A DNA stretch of 64,000 bases from Pseudomonas reactans (GCF_013385825.1 NZ_JACAPG010000020.1:364568-428567); one strand, 5' to 3'; positions 15,829-24,913 are shown, counted from the stretch's first letter. Notes: generated by a model from the sequence alone, not told the origin. Translations and numbers: made by a program.

Positions 15829-18726
15829 ATGCAAACCGACACAACTCGCGAGAACCCGCAAGGCTCCGTGCCGCAGGCCGCCGATTCGAACCTGGATCTG
15901 TCCGCCACTGCACCCGGCCAACTGCGTGTGATCAAGCGTAACGGCACTGTCGTTCCTTACACCGATGACAAAATCACCGTCGCCATCACCAAAGCGTTTC
16001 TTGCAGTTGAAGGCGGCACCGCTGCTGCCTCGTCGCGCATCCACGACACCGTTGCCCGCCTGACCGAACAAGTCACCGCGACCTTCAAGCGTCGCATGCC
16101 TTCGGGCGGCACCATCCACATCGAAGAAATCCAGGACCAGGTCGAACTGGCCCTGATGCGTGCCGGCGAGCAGAAAGTGGCTCGCGACTACGTGATCTAC
16201 CGTGATGCCCGCTCCAAGGAGCGCGCTGTGCGTTCCCCGGCGGAAGAAGCCACCGTACAGGCTCACCCATCGATCCGCATCACCCTGGCCGACGGTACGT
16301 TTGCACCGCTGGACCTGGGCCGCCTGAACACCATCATCACCGAGGCCTGCGAAGGCCTGGAAGAAGTCGATGGTGACCTGATCCAGCGCGAAACTCTGAA
16401 GAACCTGTACGACGGCGTGGCCCTGACCGACGTCAACACCGCCCTGGTGATGACTGCCCGTACCCTGGTTGAACGTGAGCCGAACTACTCGTTCGTGACC
16501 GCGCGCCTGCTGATGGACACCCTGCGTGCCGAAGGCCTGGGCTTCCTGAAAGTCGCCGACAGCGCCACTCACCACGAAATGGCCGACCTGTACGCCAAGG
16601 CCCTGCCTGCCTACATCGCCAAGGGTATCGAATTCGAATTGCTGAACCCGGTCCTGGCCACCTTCGACCTGGAAAAACTCGGCAAGGCGATCAACCACGA
16701 GCGTGACCAGCAGTTCACCTACCTGGGCCTGCAAACCCTGTACGACCGTTACTTCATCCACAAGGACGGTATCCGCTTCGAGCTGCCGCAAGTGTTCTTC
16801 ATGCGGGTGGCCATGGGCCTGGCAATCGAAGAGAAGCAGAAAGAAGACCGTGCCATCGAGTTCTACAACCTGCTGTCGTCCTTCGACTACATGTCGTCGA
16901 CCCCGACCCTGTTCAACGCCGGCACCCTGCGTCCACAGCTGTCCAGCTGCTACCTGACCACCGTGCCGGATGACCTGTCGGGCATCTACCACGCGATCCA
17001 CGACAATGCCATGTTGTCCAAATTCGCTGGCGGCCTGGGTAACGACTGGACCCCGGTGCGCGCACTGGGTTCGTACATCAAGGGCACCAACGGCAAGTCC
17101 CAGGGCGTTGTTCCGTTCCTGAAAGTGGTGAACGACACCGCTGTAGCCGTAAACCAGGGTGGCAAGCGCAAAGGCGCTGTCTGTGCCTACCTGGAAACCT
17201 GGCACATGGACATCGAAGAGTTCATCGAGCTGCGCAAGAACACCGGTGATGACCGTCGTCGTACCCACGACATGAACACCGCCAACTGGATCCCTGACCT
17301 GTTCATGAAGCGTGTCTTTGATGACGGCAAGTGGACCCTGTTCTCGCCCTCCGAAGTGCCGGACCTGCACGACCTGACCGGTAAAGCCTTCGAAGAGCGC
17401 TACGAGTACTACGAAGCCCTCACCGAGTACCCAGGCAAGGTCAAGCTGTTCAAGACCATCCAGGCCAAAGACCTGTGGCGCAAAATGCTGTCCATGCTGT
17501 TTGAAACCGGCCACCCATGGCTGACCTTCAAAGACCCGTGCAACCTGCGCAGCCCGCAGCAGCACGTGGGCGTGGTCCACAGCTCGAACCTGTGCACCGA
17601 GATCACCTTGAACACCAACAAGGACGAGATCGCCGTTTGCAACCTGGGCTCGATCAACCTGCCGAACCACATCGTCAACGGCAAGCTGGACACCGCCAAG
17701 CTGGAGCGTACCGTCAACACCGCAGTGCGCATGCTCGATAACGTGATCGACATCAACTACTACTCGGTGCCACAGGCGCAGAACTCCAACTTCAAGCACC
17801 GTCCGGTTGGCCTGGGCATCATGGGCTTCCAGGACGCGCTGTACCTGCAGCACATTCCTTACGGTTCGGACGCTGCGGTCGAGTTCGCCGACAAGTCCAT
17901 GGAAGCGGTCAGCTACTATGCGATCCAGGCTTCCTGCGACCTGGCCGACGAACGCGGCGCCTACGAGACGTTCCAGGGTTCGCTGTGGTCCAAAGGCATC
18001 CTGCCGCTGGATTCGCAACAGATTCTGATCGAAGCCCGTGGCCAGAAGTACATCGACGTTGACCTGAACGAAACCCTGGACTGGGCGCCGGTACGTGCCC
18101 GCGTGCAGAAAGGTATTCGTAACTCCAACATCATGGCCATCGCACCGACCGCGACCATCGCCAACATCACGGGCGTATCGCAGTCGATCGAACCGACCTA
18201 CCAGAACCTGTATGTGAAATCGAACCTGTCGGGCGAATTCACCGTGATCAACCCGTACCTGGTTCGCGACCTGAAAGCCCGCGGCCTGTGGGACTCGGTC
18301 ATGATCAACGACCTGAAGTACTACGACGGTTCGGTGCAGCAGATCGAACGCATCCCGCAAGAACTCAAAGAGCTCTACGCGACAGCTTTCGAAGTGGATA
18401 CCAAGTGGATCGTTGACGCCGCCAGCCGTCGTCAGAAGTGGATCGACCAGGCCCAGTCCCTGAACCTCTACATCGCCGGCGCTTCGGGCAAGAAGCTCGA
18501 CGTGACCTACCGCATGGCGTGGTACCGTGGCCTGAAAACCACTTACTACCTCCGTGCCCTGGCCGCGACCAGCACCGAGAAGTCGACCATCAACACCGGT
18601 AAGCTGAACGCGGTTTCCAGCGGCGGCAACCACGGTGATGATTCGGTGCTTGCAGCGCCAGCCGGCCCGGCGCCAGTGCCAAAAGCCTGCGCGATCGATG
18701 AACCGGATTGCGAAGCTTGCCAATAA
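15829..18726 (+). CDS. nrdA: class Ia ribonucleoside-diphosphate reductase, alpha subunit NrdA
   Basis: Reduces ribonucleoside diphosphates with the NrdB radical subunit. The 965-residue protein starts at 15829 (MQTDTTRENPQ), with GGAG about 10 bases upstream. It has two ATP-cone domains (about residues 30-120 and 145-235), as in P. aeruginosa NrdA, then the catalytic barrel: Cys374 (LSSCYLTT), Asn587-x-Cys589-x-Glu591 (SNLCTEI), the radical-transfer pair TTYYLRALA, and the C-terminal thiol shuttle Cys961/Cys964 (CEACQ). nrdB does not follow; a terminator does, and the window's nrdB begins at 63499. The upstream DnaA boxes suggest replication-linked expression. Confidence 0.97.
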   Translation: MQTDTTRENPQGSVPQAADSNLDLSATAPGQLRVIKRNGTVVPYTDDKITVAITKAFLAVEGGTAAASSRIHDTVARLTEQVTATFKRRMPSGGTIHIEEIQDQVELALMRAGEQKVARDYVIYRDARSKERAVRSPAEEATVQAHPSIRITLADGTFAPLDLGRLNTIITEACEGLEEVDGDLIQRETLKNLYDGVALTDVNTALVMTARTLVEREPNYSFVTARLLMDTLRAEGLGFLKVADSATHHEMADLYAKALPAYIAKGIEFELLNPVLATFDLEKLGKAINHERDQQFTYLGLQTLYDRYFIHKDGIRFELPQVFFMRVAMGLAIEEKQKEDRAIEFYNLLSSFDYMSSTPTLFNAGTLRPQLSSCYLTTVPDDLSGIYHAIHDNAMLSKFAGGLGNDWTPVRALGSYIKGTNGKSQGVVPFLKVVNDTAVAVNQGGKRKGAVCAYLETWHMDIEEFIELRKNTGDDRRRTHDMNTANWIPDLFMKRVFDDGKWTLFSPSEVPDLHDLTGKAFEERYEYYEALTEYPGKVKLFKTIQAKDLWRKMLSMLFETGHPWLTFKDPCNLRSPQQHVGVVHSSNLCTEITLNTNKDEIAVCNLGSINLPNHIVNGKLDTAKLERTVNTAVRMLDNVIDINYYSVPQAQNSNFKHRPVGLGIMGFQDALYLQHIPYGSDAAVEFADKSMEAVSYYAIQASCDLADERGAYETFQGSLWSKGILPLDSQQILIEARGQKYIDVDLNETLDWAPVRARVQKGIRNSNIMAIAPTATIANITGVSQSIEPTYQNLYVKSNLSGEFTVINPYLVRDLKARGLWDSVMINDLKYYDGSVQQIERIPQELKELYATAFEVDTKWIVDAASRRQKWIDQAQSLNLYIAGASGKKLDVTYRMAWYRGLKTTYYLRALAATSTEKSTINTGKLNAVSSGGNHGDDSVLAAPAGPAPVPKACAIDEPDCEACQ

Positions 18727-18759
18727 GCTGAGCCGGTAAGCGCCCAACAGCGCTTATCT

Positions 18760-18802
18760 GAAACCCCCGCCAAGCCCCCTGGGTTTGGCGGGGGTTTTCT
18801 TT
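18760..18802 (+). terminator. terminator of nrdA
   Basis: AACCCCCGCCAA/TTGGCGGGGGTT stem followed by TTCTTTT, 34 bases after the nrdA stop. It shows that nrdA is transcribed without nrdB. Confidence 0.9.
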
Positions 18803-18819
18803 TGCCCACGAATTGACAC

Positions 18820-18850
18820 TGTAGTGAGCGGGCTTGCCCCGCTCACTACA
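18820..18850. repeat. single REP-like palindrome
   Basis: GTAGTGAGCGGG-cttg-CCCCGCTCACTAC hairpin between the nrdA and flgE terminators. It has the REP architecture and GGCTTGCCCCG core but stands alone. Confidence 0.7.
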
Positions 18851-18871
18851 AAGACCGTCAATCAATGCCCA

Positions 18872-18902
18872 CAAAAAAGCCCCTCGTGTGAGGGGCTTCT
18901 TG
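18872..18902 (-). terminator. terminator of the flgBCDE transcript
   Basis: AAGCCCCTC/GAGGGGCTT stem; on the minus strand it is followed by TTTTTT. It lies just beyond the flgE stop, so flgE is the last gene of this flagellar operon. Confidence 0.85.
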
Positions 18903-18917
18903 TAGATCGCTACCGCA

Positions 18918-20234
18918 TCAGGTCATCTGAATGATGGTCTGCATGATGGTGCTCTGGGTGGAGATGGTCTTGGCGTTCGCCTGGTAGTTGCTCTGGGCCT
19001 TGATCAGGTCCACCAACTCGTTGGTCAGGTTGACGTTGGAGTTCTCCAGGGAGTTGGCCACGATCGAGCCCAGGGTGCCGGCTTGCGGGGTGTCATAACC
19101 TGGCTGGCCCGAAGCGAAGGTCTCTCTCCAGGTGGTTCCGCCAGCCGGCTGCAGGCCTTGTTCGTTGTTGAAGCTGGCCAGGGAGATCTGGCCGATGGCC
19201 TTGCTCTGCTGGTTGCTGAACGTGGCGAACAAGACGCCGCTGCCGTCGATTTTCAGGCCGGTGATCTGGCCGGTGGCGTAGCCATCGGTGACCGGTGGGT
19301 TGCGATAAGTGGCCGAGTTGTACTGGGTGATGTTGGCCATGTTGACCGCGATCCCGGTTGGGTTCGCCGTCGCACCGTTTGCCTTCCACACGCCATTGGT
19401 CACGGTGCCAGGGACCCAACCGGTGATGGTCAAGGTCTTGTTGGACACGGCGCCCGTCACGACGCTGGTGAGTTTGCCGGCACCGTCAAAGGTCAAGGTG
19501 GATGGTACAGGCGCCTTCACGTCCGCACCGGTACCGAAAGGTGGCGAACCGTCAGGGTTGCGCCCGTCAATCAGGGTATAGGCGTTCCACTTGTTGCCGT
19601 CGGTTTTCACCAGGTACTGCACCATCGGGTGCGCGTTGCCCTGAGAGTCATACAGGGTGGTGCTGTACTGGGTGGTGAAGGTGCTGGTGTCGTTCGGGTT
19701 GAATGGCTTCGCGACCTGGTCGATCACCGGCTCCGAGGAGTTCAGGTTACTGGTCGAATCCACTTTGGTGGACGCCTTGGGCGGGAGGTTCGACAGGTTC
19801 AGTTGCAGGTCGGTCAGGCCACCCTTGATGATCTTGCCGTCTGCGTCCGCCGCATAACCTTGCAGGCGCGAGGTACCGGTGTTGTTGGTGATGTAGCCGT
19901 CTTTGTCGGCACGGAAGGCACCGCTACGGGTGTATTCCAACGAACCATCACTGCCCTTCTGCACGAAGAAACCGCCGCCCTGAATCGCCATATCCAGGAT
20001 ACCGCCACTGCCGTTCACGTCACCCTGGGTGAACTGCTGGGACACAGCCGCCAGGTTCACACCGTTGCCGATGCTGTTCTGGCCGGTGCCCAGCTTGGAG
20101 GCCGCGTAGATATCCGCGAATTCCGCACGGGACGACTTGAAGCCAGTGGTCGCGACGTTGGCGATGTTGTTGCCGGTCACGTCCAGTTGTTTGTTGGCCG
20201 CATAGAGGCCGCTAAGGCCGATGTTAAAAGACAT
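18918..20234 (-). CDS. flgE: flagellar hook protein FlgE
   Basis: Structural subunit of the flagellar hook, exported by the flagellar type III apparatus. The 438-residue protein begins with the conserved rod/hook N-terminus MSFNIGLSGLYAANKQLDVT with GNNIANVATTGFKSSRAEF. It ends with the axial C-terminal heptad region (SNVNLTNELVDLIKAQSNYQ, then NAKTISTQSTIMQTI). The centre is the variable hook domain. It follows flgD by 32 bases. flgF and later rod genes do not follow, unlike the long flgBCDEFGHIJKL cluster of P. aeruginosa; a terminator closes the operon here. Confidence 0.95.
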   Translation of the reverse strand: MSFNIGLSGLYAANKQLDVTGNNIANVATTGFKSSRAEFADIYAASKLGTGQNSIGNGVNLAAVSQQFTQGDVNGSGGILDMAIQGGGFFVQKGSDGSLEYTRSGAFRADKDGYITNNTGTSRLQGYAADADGKIIKGGLTDLQLNLSNLPPKASTKVDSTSNLNSSEPVIDQVAKPFNPNDTSTFTTQYSTTLYDSQGNAHPMVQYLVKTDGNKWNAYTLIDGRNPDGSPPFGTGADVKAPVPSTLTFDGAGKLTSVVTGAVSNKTLTITGWVPGTVTNGVWKANGATANPTGIAVNMANITQYNSATYRNPPVTDGYATGQITGLKIDGSGVLFATFSNQQSKAIGQISLASFNNEQGLQPAGGTTWRETFASGQPGYDTPQAGTLGSIVANSLENSNVNLTNELVDLIKAQSNYQANAKTISTQSTIMQTIIQMT

Positions 20235-20266
20235 GTTTCTCTCCCTCTGCCGTATTTAAGCCGGCT

Positions 20267-20992
20267 CTATGTACCGATAGTCTGAATTTGCGACAGCTTG
20301 ACGCTGCCCATGCCGCCAGCCAGGTTCAACAGCATCTCGCCGCCGGTCTTGCTCAGGGTTACGCTCGTTACCGTTGCGGGCAGCGAAGTATTCAGGGCAA
20401 CGGCGTCACCCTTGTCATTCTTGGTGGTGGCATTGAAGGTGTAGGTGCCCGCAGGAGCAACCTCGCCCTTGTCGTTCTTGCCATCCCAGATAAAGTTCTG
20501 GCTGCCGACAGCCTGGGCACCCATTTCGATGGTGCGCACCAGGTTGCCGTCTTTGTCGGTGATCTTGACGGTGACGTTGCCGGTCGCCGTCTTGACGTCC
20601 ACCGAGCCGGTCATGCTCTTGCTGGTATCCACCATGGCCTTGTCGGTCTGGATGATGATCGAGCGACCGACCAGCGACGACGCCTGCAGCGCTTGCGACG
20701 AGCTGAAGTTGCTGGAGATCGCATTCACCGAGTCGTTCAGCGTGTTGATGCCTTCCAGGCTGCTGAACTGCGCCAACTGAGCTACGAACGCACCGTTGTC
20801 TTGCGGCGACAGCGGGTTCTGGTTTTTCAGCTGGGTGACCAGCAACTGCAGGAACGCATCCTTGCCCAGCGACTGCTTGCCTGTCGCCTTATTGGCAGCG
20901 TCATTGATGCTGCTGTTGTCCTGGGCATTCTTGACCTTGGAATTGAAAAGGTCCTGGACTGGCGTGTTCTTTGACGTATCAACGATGGCCAT
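20267..20992 (-). CDS. flgD: flagellar hook cap / hook assembly protein FlgD
   Basis: Scaffolding cap needed to polymerise FlgE. The 241-residue protein has the FlgD N-terminal export region with the motif GKDAFLQLLVTQLKNQNPLSP (split: GKDAFLQLLV and TQLKNQNPL), the segment AQLAQFSSLEGINTLN, a Tudor-like and FlgD Ig-like domain (GKNDKGEVAPAGTYTF) and a C-terminus after GGMGSVKL. It lies between flgC (16-base gap) and flgE. Confidence 0.95.
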   Translation of the reverse strand: MAIVDTSKNTPVQDLFNSKVKNAQDNSSINDAANKATGKQSLGKDAFLQLLVTQLKNQNPLSPQDNGAFVAQLAQFSSLEGINTLNDSVNAISSNFSSSQALQASSLVGRSIIIQTDKAMVDTSKSMTGSVDVKTATGNVTVKITDKDGNLVRTIEMGAQAVGSQNFIWDGKNDKGEVAPAGTYTFNATTKNDKGDAVALNTSLPATVTSVTLSKTGGEMLLNLAGGMGSVKLSQIQTIGT

Positions 20993-21008
20993 TATTTGGC
21001 GCCCCTTA

Positions 21009-21452
21009 TCACTGACCCAGGGTCAGAACCTTTTGCATCATGGTTTTGGCGGTATTCATCATTTCCGCGTTGGTCTGGAACGAACGACTGGCAGAGATCA
21101 TGTCGGCCATTTCTTCGACCACGTTGACGTTCGGGTAGTAGACATAGCCCTTTTCGTTCGCGGCGGGATGATTGGGTTCGTAGCGGGCTTCAAGGTTGCT
21201 CTGATCTTCGACCACGCCGAGCACCTGCACGCCGGAGCCTGCGGCACCCTGGTCCTGGAACAACGAATCGCTGCCGCCTGCCTGGCCGCCCTGGAACATG
21301 GTGGCGAACACCGGGTGACGTGCGCGGTAGGTCTGATCAATGCTCGAAGACACGGTCTCGGCGTTGGCGATGTTACTGGCGACGGTATTCAAACGCGTGG
21401 TCTGCGCGCTCATGCCACTGCCGGCAATATTGAAAACACTGGACAGGGACAT
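21009..21452 (-). CDS. flgC: flagellar basal-body rod protein FlgC
   Basis: Proximal rod subunit of 147 residues. It begins MSLSSVFNIAGSGMSAQTTR with LNTVASNIANAETV, the rod-protein N-terminal motif, and carries YYPNVNVVEEMADMISASRS at the C-terminus, diagnostic for FlgC. It starts three bases after the flgB stop in the same operon. Confidence 0.95.
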   Translation of the reverse strand: MSLSSVFNIAGSGMSAQTTRLNTVASNIANAETVSSSIDQTYRARHPVFATMFQGGQAGGSDSLFQDQGAAGSGVQVLGVVEDQSNLEARYEPNHPAANEKGYVYYPNVNVVEEMADMISASRSFQTNAEMMNTAKTMMQKVLTLGQ

Positions 21453-21455
21453 GGC

Positions 21456-21863
21456 TTACTCTCCACGCAGGGCTGACATCAGCCCTTTGAATTTGCTGTT
21501 AAGCAGGGTAAAGCTGGCTTGGAAGTTCACCGAGTTCTCGGCGTAAGCCGATTGCTCCAGCTGTGCGTCGACAGTGTTCTGGTCGATCGACGGCTGCATC
21601 GGCGTGCGATACAGCAACGACTCGTCACCATTGCTCAGGCCTTGCGCTTCGATATGACGACTGTTGGTCATGTTCAACGCGAAGGTGCCGTTCTTGGTCT
21701 TGTCCTGCTGTGCGGCGAGCACGGCGGAAAAGTCCAGGTCCCGAGCCTTGTAGTTCGGGGTGTCGGCGTTGGCAATGTTGTTGGCCAGGACTTCGGCACG
21801 CTGGGCGCGGAAGCCCAGGGCTTGTTCGTGGATACCGAGCGCTTTATCGAAGCTGATGCTCAT
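21456..21863 (-). CDS. flgB: flagellar basal-body rod protein FlgB
   Basis: Proximal rod subunit of 135 residues and first gene of flgBCDE. It begins MSISFDKALGIHEQALGFRA with VLANNIANADTPNYKARDLDF, and its C-terminus ends ALRGE. Expression is probably sigma54-dependent, from the -24/-12 element at 21910-21925, with a set of TTGCCG half-sites further upstream that look like an enhancer. FleR or FleQ is the likely activator from work in other pseudomonads. Confidence 0.95.
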   Translation of the reverse strand: MSISFDKALGIHEQALGFRAQRAEVLANNIANADTPNYKARDLDFSAVLAAQQDKTKNGTFALNMTNSRHIEAQGLSNGDESLLYRTPMQPSIDQNTVDAQLEQSAYAENSVNFQASFTLLNSKFKGLMSALRGE

Positions 21864-21909
21864 GGTGGAAACCTTTAAGGGCTGACCTGCTTTTCGTTAA
21901 CTGGGTTAT

Positions 21910-21925
21910 AGCAAGGTGTGTGCCA
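21910..21925 (-). promoter_or_regulatory. sigma54 promoter of flgBCDE
   Basis: Minus-strand sequence TGGCACACACCTTGCT has the GG and GC elements in the correct 10-base register of the -24/-12 consensus. It ends 46 bases upstream of the flgB ATG. Flagellar rod operons are sigma54-dependent in P. aeruginosa. Confidence 0.75.
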
Positions 21926-21963
21926 GTTTGTGGGAGGCCCGTATTTAAAGGGCTTGGGGACGG

Positions 21964-22058
21964 ATTGCCGGGCGGCAATGCCAGAAAAGCGGCAACGGGT
22001 TTCCGCGTTGTGCCAGTAAAGCGGCAATCCGGGTTGCCGCTATTGAAAGGTTTGCCGC
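21964..22058. promoter_or_regulatory. cluster of TTGCCG half-sites (putative enhancer)
   Basis: Within 95 bases are a palindrome ATTGCCGGGCGGCAAT (21964-21979), a half-site GCGGCAA (21989-21995), an inverted pair GCGGCAA-tccggg-TTGCCGC (22021-22040) and a half-site TTGCCGC (22052-22058). They begin about 40 bases upstream of the -24 element, where an activator of sigma54 would bind. FleR or FleQ is the natural candidate, but this is inference. Confidence 0.5.
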
Positions 22059-22066
22059 AAAAACAA

Positions 22067-22158
22067 ATGTGGGAGGGGGCTTGCCCCCGATGGCGGTGTT
22101 TCAGTCAAAGATGCATCAACTGAACCACTGCTATCGGGGGCAAGCCCCCTCCCACATT
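22067..22158. repeat. REP doublet (GGGAGGGGGCTTGCC class)
   Basis: ATGTGGGAGGGGGCTTGCCC and its exact inverted partner ending CCCCTCCCACATTT enclose about 45 bases between flgB's enhancer region and the cheR stop. The core differs from the GGAGCCGGC class seen elsewhere in the window. Confidence 0.85.
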
Positions 22159-22174
22159 TTTGACCGCGTAAGCC

Positions 22175-23002
22175 TTATTTGGCCTGGTAGATGATCCCCG
22201 GGCTGCACTGCACCATCTGATAGTGATCCGGCAGGCCGTTCAGCGCTTCCGAGGCACCGAGGAACAGGTAGCCGCCACGCTTGAGCGTGCCATGGATGCG
22301 CAGCAGGATGTCTTTCTTCACTTCGGCCGAGAAGTAGATCAGCACGTTGCGGCAGAACACCATGTCGAACTTGCCCAGGCTGGCGTAGCTGTCGAGCAGG
22401 TTGAACGAGCGGAATTCCACGCGACTCTTGATCGGCGCCTTGACCGCCCAACGCCCCGCCCCTTTCGGGTCGAAGTAACGTTGCAGGCGCTCCTGGGACA
22501 AACCACGACCCAAGGCCAGGCTGTCGTACTCGCCAGTCTTGCAGTTGGTGAGCATGGTGCCGGACAGGTCGGTGGCGACGATTTGCGCACCGGCCTTCAA
22601 CTGGCCCATGTTGGTCCGCTCGAACTCATCGATGGACATCGAAATCGAGTACGGTTCCTGCCCCGAAGAGCAAGCGGCCGACCAGATGCGCAGGCGCTGG
22701 CCAGGGCTGGCCTTGATGGCCTCCGGCAACACTTTGCTCTTGAGCACTTCAAACGGGTAGGTGTCGCGAAACCACAGGGTTTCGTTGGTGGTCATGGCAT
22801 CGACCACCATCTCCTTGAGCCCGCTGCGCGGCTGCCCCTGGATGCGCTGGACCAACTCGCCCAACGACTTGATGCCCTGCTGCTCCATCAGTTTGTTGAG
22901 ACGGCTGGATACCAGGTACTGCTTGTTTTCACCGAGCAATATGCCACAGGCCTTTTCCAGGAAGACCCGGAACTGTTCGAAATCCAAATTACCCGTAGAC
23001 AA
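22175..23002 (-). CDS. cheR: chemotaxis protein methyltransferase CheR
   Basis: Transfers methyl groups from S-adenosylmethionine to glutamates of chemoreceptors. The 275-residue protein has the CheR N-terminal helical domain (about 5-75), TTNETLWFRD, the SAM-binding segment IWSAACSSGQEPYS and the FCRNVLIYF motif. It lies downstream of cheV (42-base gap) on the minus strand and upstream of flgB, matching the cheV-cheR arrangement next to flgA in pseudomonads. Confidence 0.94.
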   Translation of the reverse strand: MSTGNLDFEQFRVFLEKACGILLGENKQYLVSSRLNKLMEQQGIKSLGELVQRIQGQPRSGLKEMVVDAMTTNETLWFRDTYPFEVLKSKVLPEAIKASPGQRLRIWSAACSSGQEPYSISMSIDEFERTNMGQLKAGAQIVATDLSGTMLTNCKTGEYDSLALGRGLSQERLQRYFDPKGAGRWAVKAPIKSRVEFRSFNLLDSYASLGKFDMVFCRNVLIYFSAEVKKDILLRIHGTLKRGGYLFLGASEALNGLPDHYQMVQCSPGIIYQAK

Positions 23003-23044
23003 TGATACCGCCTCTTAAATCGTGTGACCGCCAGGGGAAATCCC

Positions 23045-23977
23045 CTAGCTGTTATCTGCTGCCTTGATCCGGTCGACTACCCGGGATGCCAGGTCATCAG
23101 GACGGAATTTGGCCAGGAAGTCATCGGCACCGACCTTCTTGACCATCGCCTGATTGAATACACCCGACAACGAAGTATGCAGGATGATATGCAATTTTTG
23201 CATGCGTGGATCGTTGCGTATCTCGGCCGTGAGGGTGTAGCCGTCCATTTCCGGCATCTCGATGTCTGAGATCATCATCAAGAATTCTTCTTCCGGCTTC
23301 TTGCCGTCGTCCACCAGCTTGCGCAGGTAATCCAGCGCCTGGCGACCATCGTTTAGGGCCACCACTTCCACGCCGACCGTCTGCAGGCAACGGGTCACCT
23401 GTTTGCGCGCTACCGAGGAATCGTCCACGGTCAGCACACGCAGGGAAACGGCCTTGTGCGCAGTTTCGGCGTCCACCACCCCCACGGAAATCGATTCAGA
23501 GGTGGGGGCCACTTCGGCGAGGATCTTCTCCACGTCGATGATTTCCACCAACTGATTATCCACCCGCGTCACCGCCGTGAGGTAGTGATCACGACCGGTG
23601 CCCTTGGGCGGCGGATGGATCTCTTCCCAGTTCATGTTGACGATGCGCTCCACCGAGCGCACCAGGAAACCCTGGGTCTTGGTGTTGTACTCAGTAATGA
23701 TGACGAACGGGTTCTCGCGGTCCTGTAAACCCGCCGAACCGGTGGCCAGGGCCAAGTCAAGAATCGGGATCGTCGCACCACGGATGTTGGCGACGCCACA
23801 CACCACCGGGCTGGACTTGGGCATGATCGTCAGCTTGGGGCATTGCAGCACTTCCCGCACTTTGAACACGTTGATGCCATACAACTGCTTGCCATCCAGG
23901 CGAAAAAGCAACAACTCCAGGCGATTCTGCCCTACCAGCTGCGTGCGCTGGTTTACTGAATCCATTACTCCTGCCAT
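23045..23977 (-). CDS. cheV: chemotaxis coupling protein CheV
   Basis: A 310-residue fusion of a CheW-like coupling domain (about 16-160, with NRLELLLFRLDGKQLYGINV) and a response-regulator receiver domain (about 180-305, phosphoacceptor Asp in MMISDIEMPEMDG, Lys-containing end near LAKFRPDD). CheV links receptors to CheA and can be phosphorylated for adaptation. It is divergent from flgA and followed by cheR. Confidence 0.93.
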   Translation of the reverse strand: MAGVMDSVNQRTQLVGQNRLELLLFRLDGKQLYGINVFKVREVLQCPKLTIMPKSSPVVCGVANIRGATIPILDLALATGSAGLQDRENPFVIITEYNTKTQGFLVRSVERIVNMNWEEIHPPPKGTGRDHYLTAVTRVDNQLVEIIDVEKILAEVAPTSESISVGVVDAETAHKAVSLRVLTVDDSSVARKQVTRCLQTVGVEVVALNDGRQALDYLRKLVDDGKKPEEEFLMMISDIEMPEMDGYTLTAEIRNDPRMQKLHIILHTSLSGVFNQAMVKKVGADDFLAKFRPDDLASRVVDRIKAADNS

Positions 23978-24071
23978 GCCTTGACTCCCACGCTAAAACC
24001 TTTGGCCATACCTATAAGGGCAGTGACGCGCACCCAATGCTAAACGGCACGGCCTTTGCTATTTATTGGTC

Positions 24072-24836
24072 ATGGATATTAAAACGACAGTTTCCCGACG
24101 CCCCATCCTGACACGGTTTCGCAGATCGCTCTGCGCACCGCTGGTGTTGCTTGCCCTGGGCCTGGGCGCCACGGCCCGCGCAGACAACGTCACCTTGCCT
24201 GATCTACTTATCGGCGTCACCCAAGGCTTTCTTGAGTTCACTGTAGAAGATTATCTGGCGACCACCCAGACGCCGGGGCGCTATGAAATCCAGGTCAACC
24301 AATTGGACCCGCGCTTACGCATGCCCATGTGCGACAAGGAATTGACAGCCACCCTGGAAAGCCCCGCCCAGCCTATCGGCCGTGTGACGGTCAAGGTCCG
24401 CTGCGATGGCGCCTCGCCCTGGACCGTGTTCGTGCCGGCCCAGGTCAAGCTCTTCCGTGATGTGGTAGTGGTTGCGCGCCCGCTCAAACGTACCGGGATC
24501 ATCGGTTTCGAGGACGTGGTCCTACGCGAACGCGACATCAGCATGATTAGCCAGGGCTACCTGACCTCCCTCGACCAAGCCGTCGGACAGAAGTTGACCC
24601 GACCAGTGGTCACGGACCAAGTCATCACCCTGGTGCATCTGGAGCAAGCCGAAGTGATTCGCAAGGGCGACCAAGTGGTGATTTCCGCCAGCAGCGGTGC
24701 GCTGCAGGTGAAAATGCCGGGGGAAGCGCTGTCCAATGGCGGCATGAGCGAACAGATACGCGTGAAGAACCTTAATTCCAACCGGGTGATCAAGGCGCGA
24801 GTCACCGCACCGGGTCAGGTAGAGGTAGCTCTATAG
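24072..24836 (+). CDS. flgA: flagellar P-ring assembly chaperone FlgA
   Basis: Periplasmic chaperone for assembly of the FlgI P-ring. The 254-residue precursor has an N-terminal membrane/signal segment (LCAPLVLLALGLGATARA, residues about 18-36) and the C-terminal SAF/FlgA domain with GVTQGFLEF early and QVVISASSGALQVKMPGEAL late, which are typical. The ATG at 24072 was chosen over a TTG two codons upstream. It is divergent from cheV, and followed by flgM after a 141-base gap with its own sigma28 promoter. Confidence 0.92.
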   Translation: MDIKTTVSRRPILTRFRRSLCAPLVLLALGLGATARADNVTLPDLLIGVTQGFLEFTVEDYLATTQTPGRYEIQVNQLDPRLRMPMCDKELTATLESPAQPIGRVTVKVRCDGASPWTVFVPAQVKLFRDVVVVARPLKRTGIIGFEDVVLRERDISMISQGYLTSLDQAVGQKLTRPVVTDQVITLVHLEQAEVIRKGDQVVISASSGALQVKMPGEALSNGGMSEQIRVKNLNSNRVIKARVTAPGQVEVAL

Positions 24837-24913
24837 ATTACTGGTATCAGGCGCCTGCTTTTCCTACACTGTCGGCTGGATGCCGGCCTGTAGGTTTTAT
24901 TGTCAATCGAGCC

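Larger units (their letters stand above)
21864..22174. other. flgB control region
   Basis: 311 gene-free bases between flgB and the cheR stop. In order from flgB they hold a sigma54 promoter (21910-21925), six TTGCCG-type half-sites (21964-22058) and a REP doublet (22067-22158). Confidence 0.7.

Noticed and set aside
15562..18747. 1061-codon open frame antisense to nrdA
   Set aside because: Covers nrdA exactly and results from GC-rich codon bias; NrdA motifs prove the plus strand.
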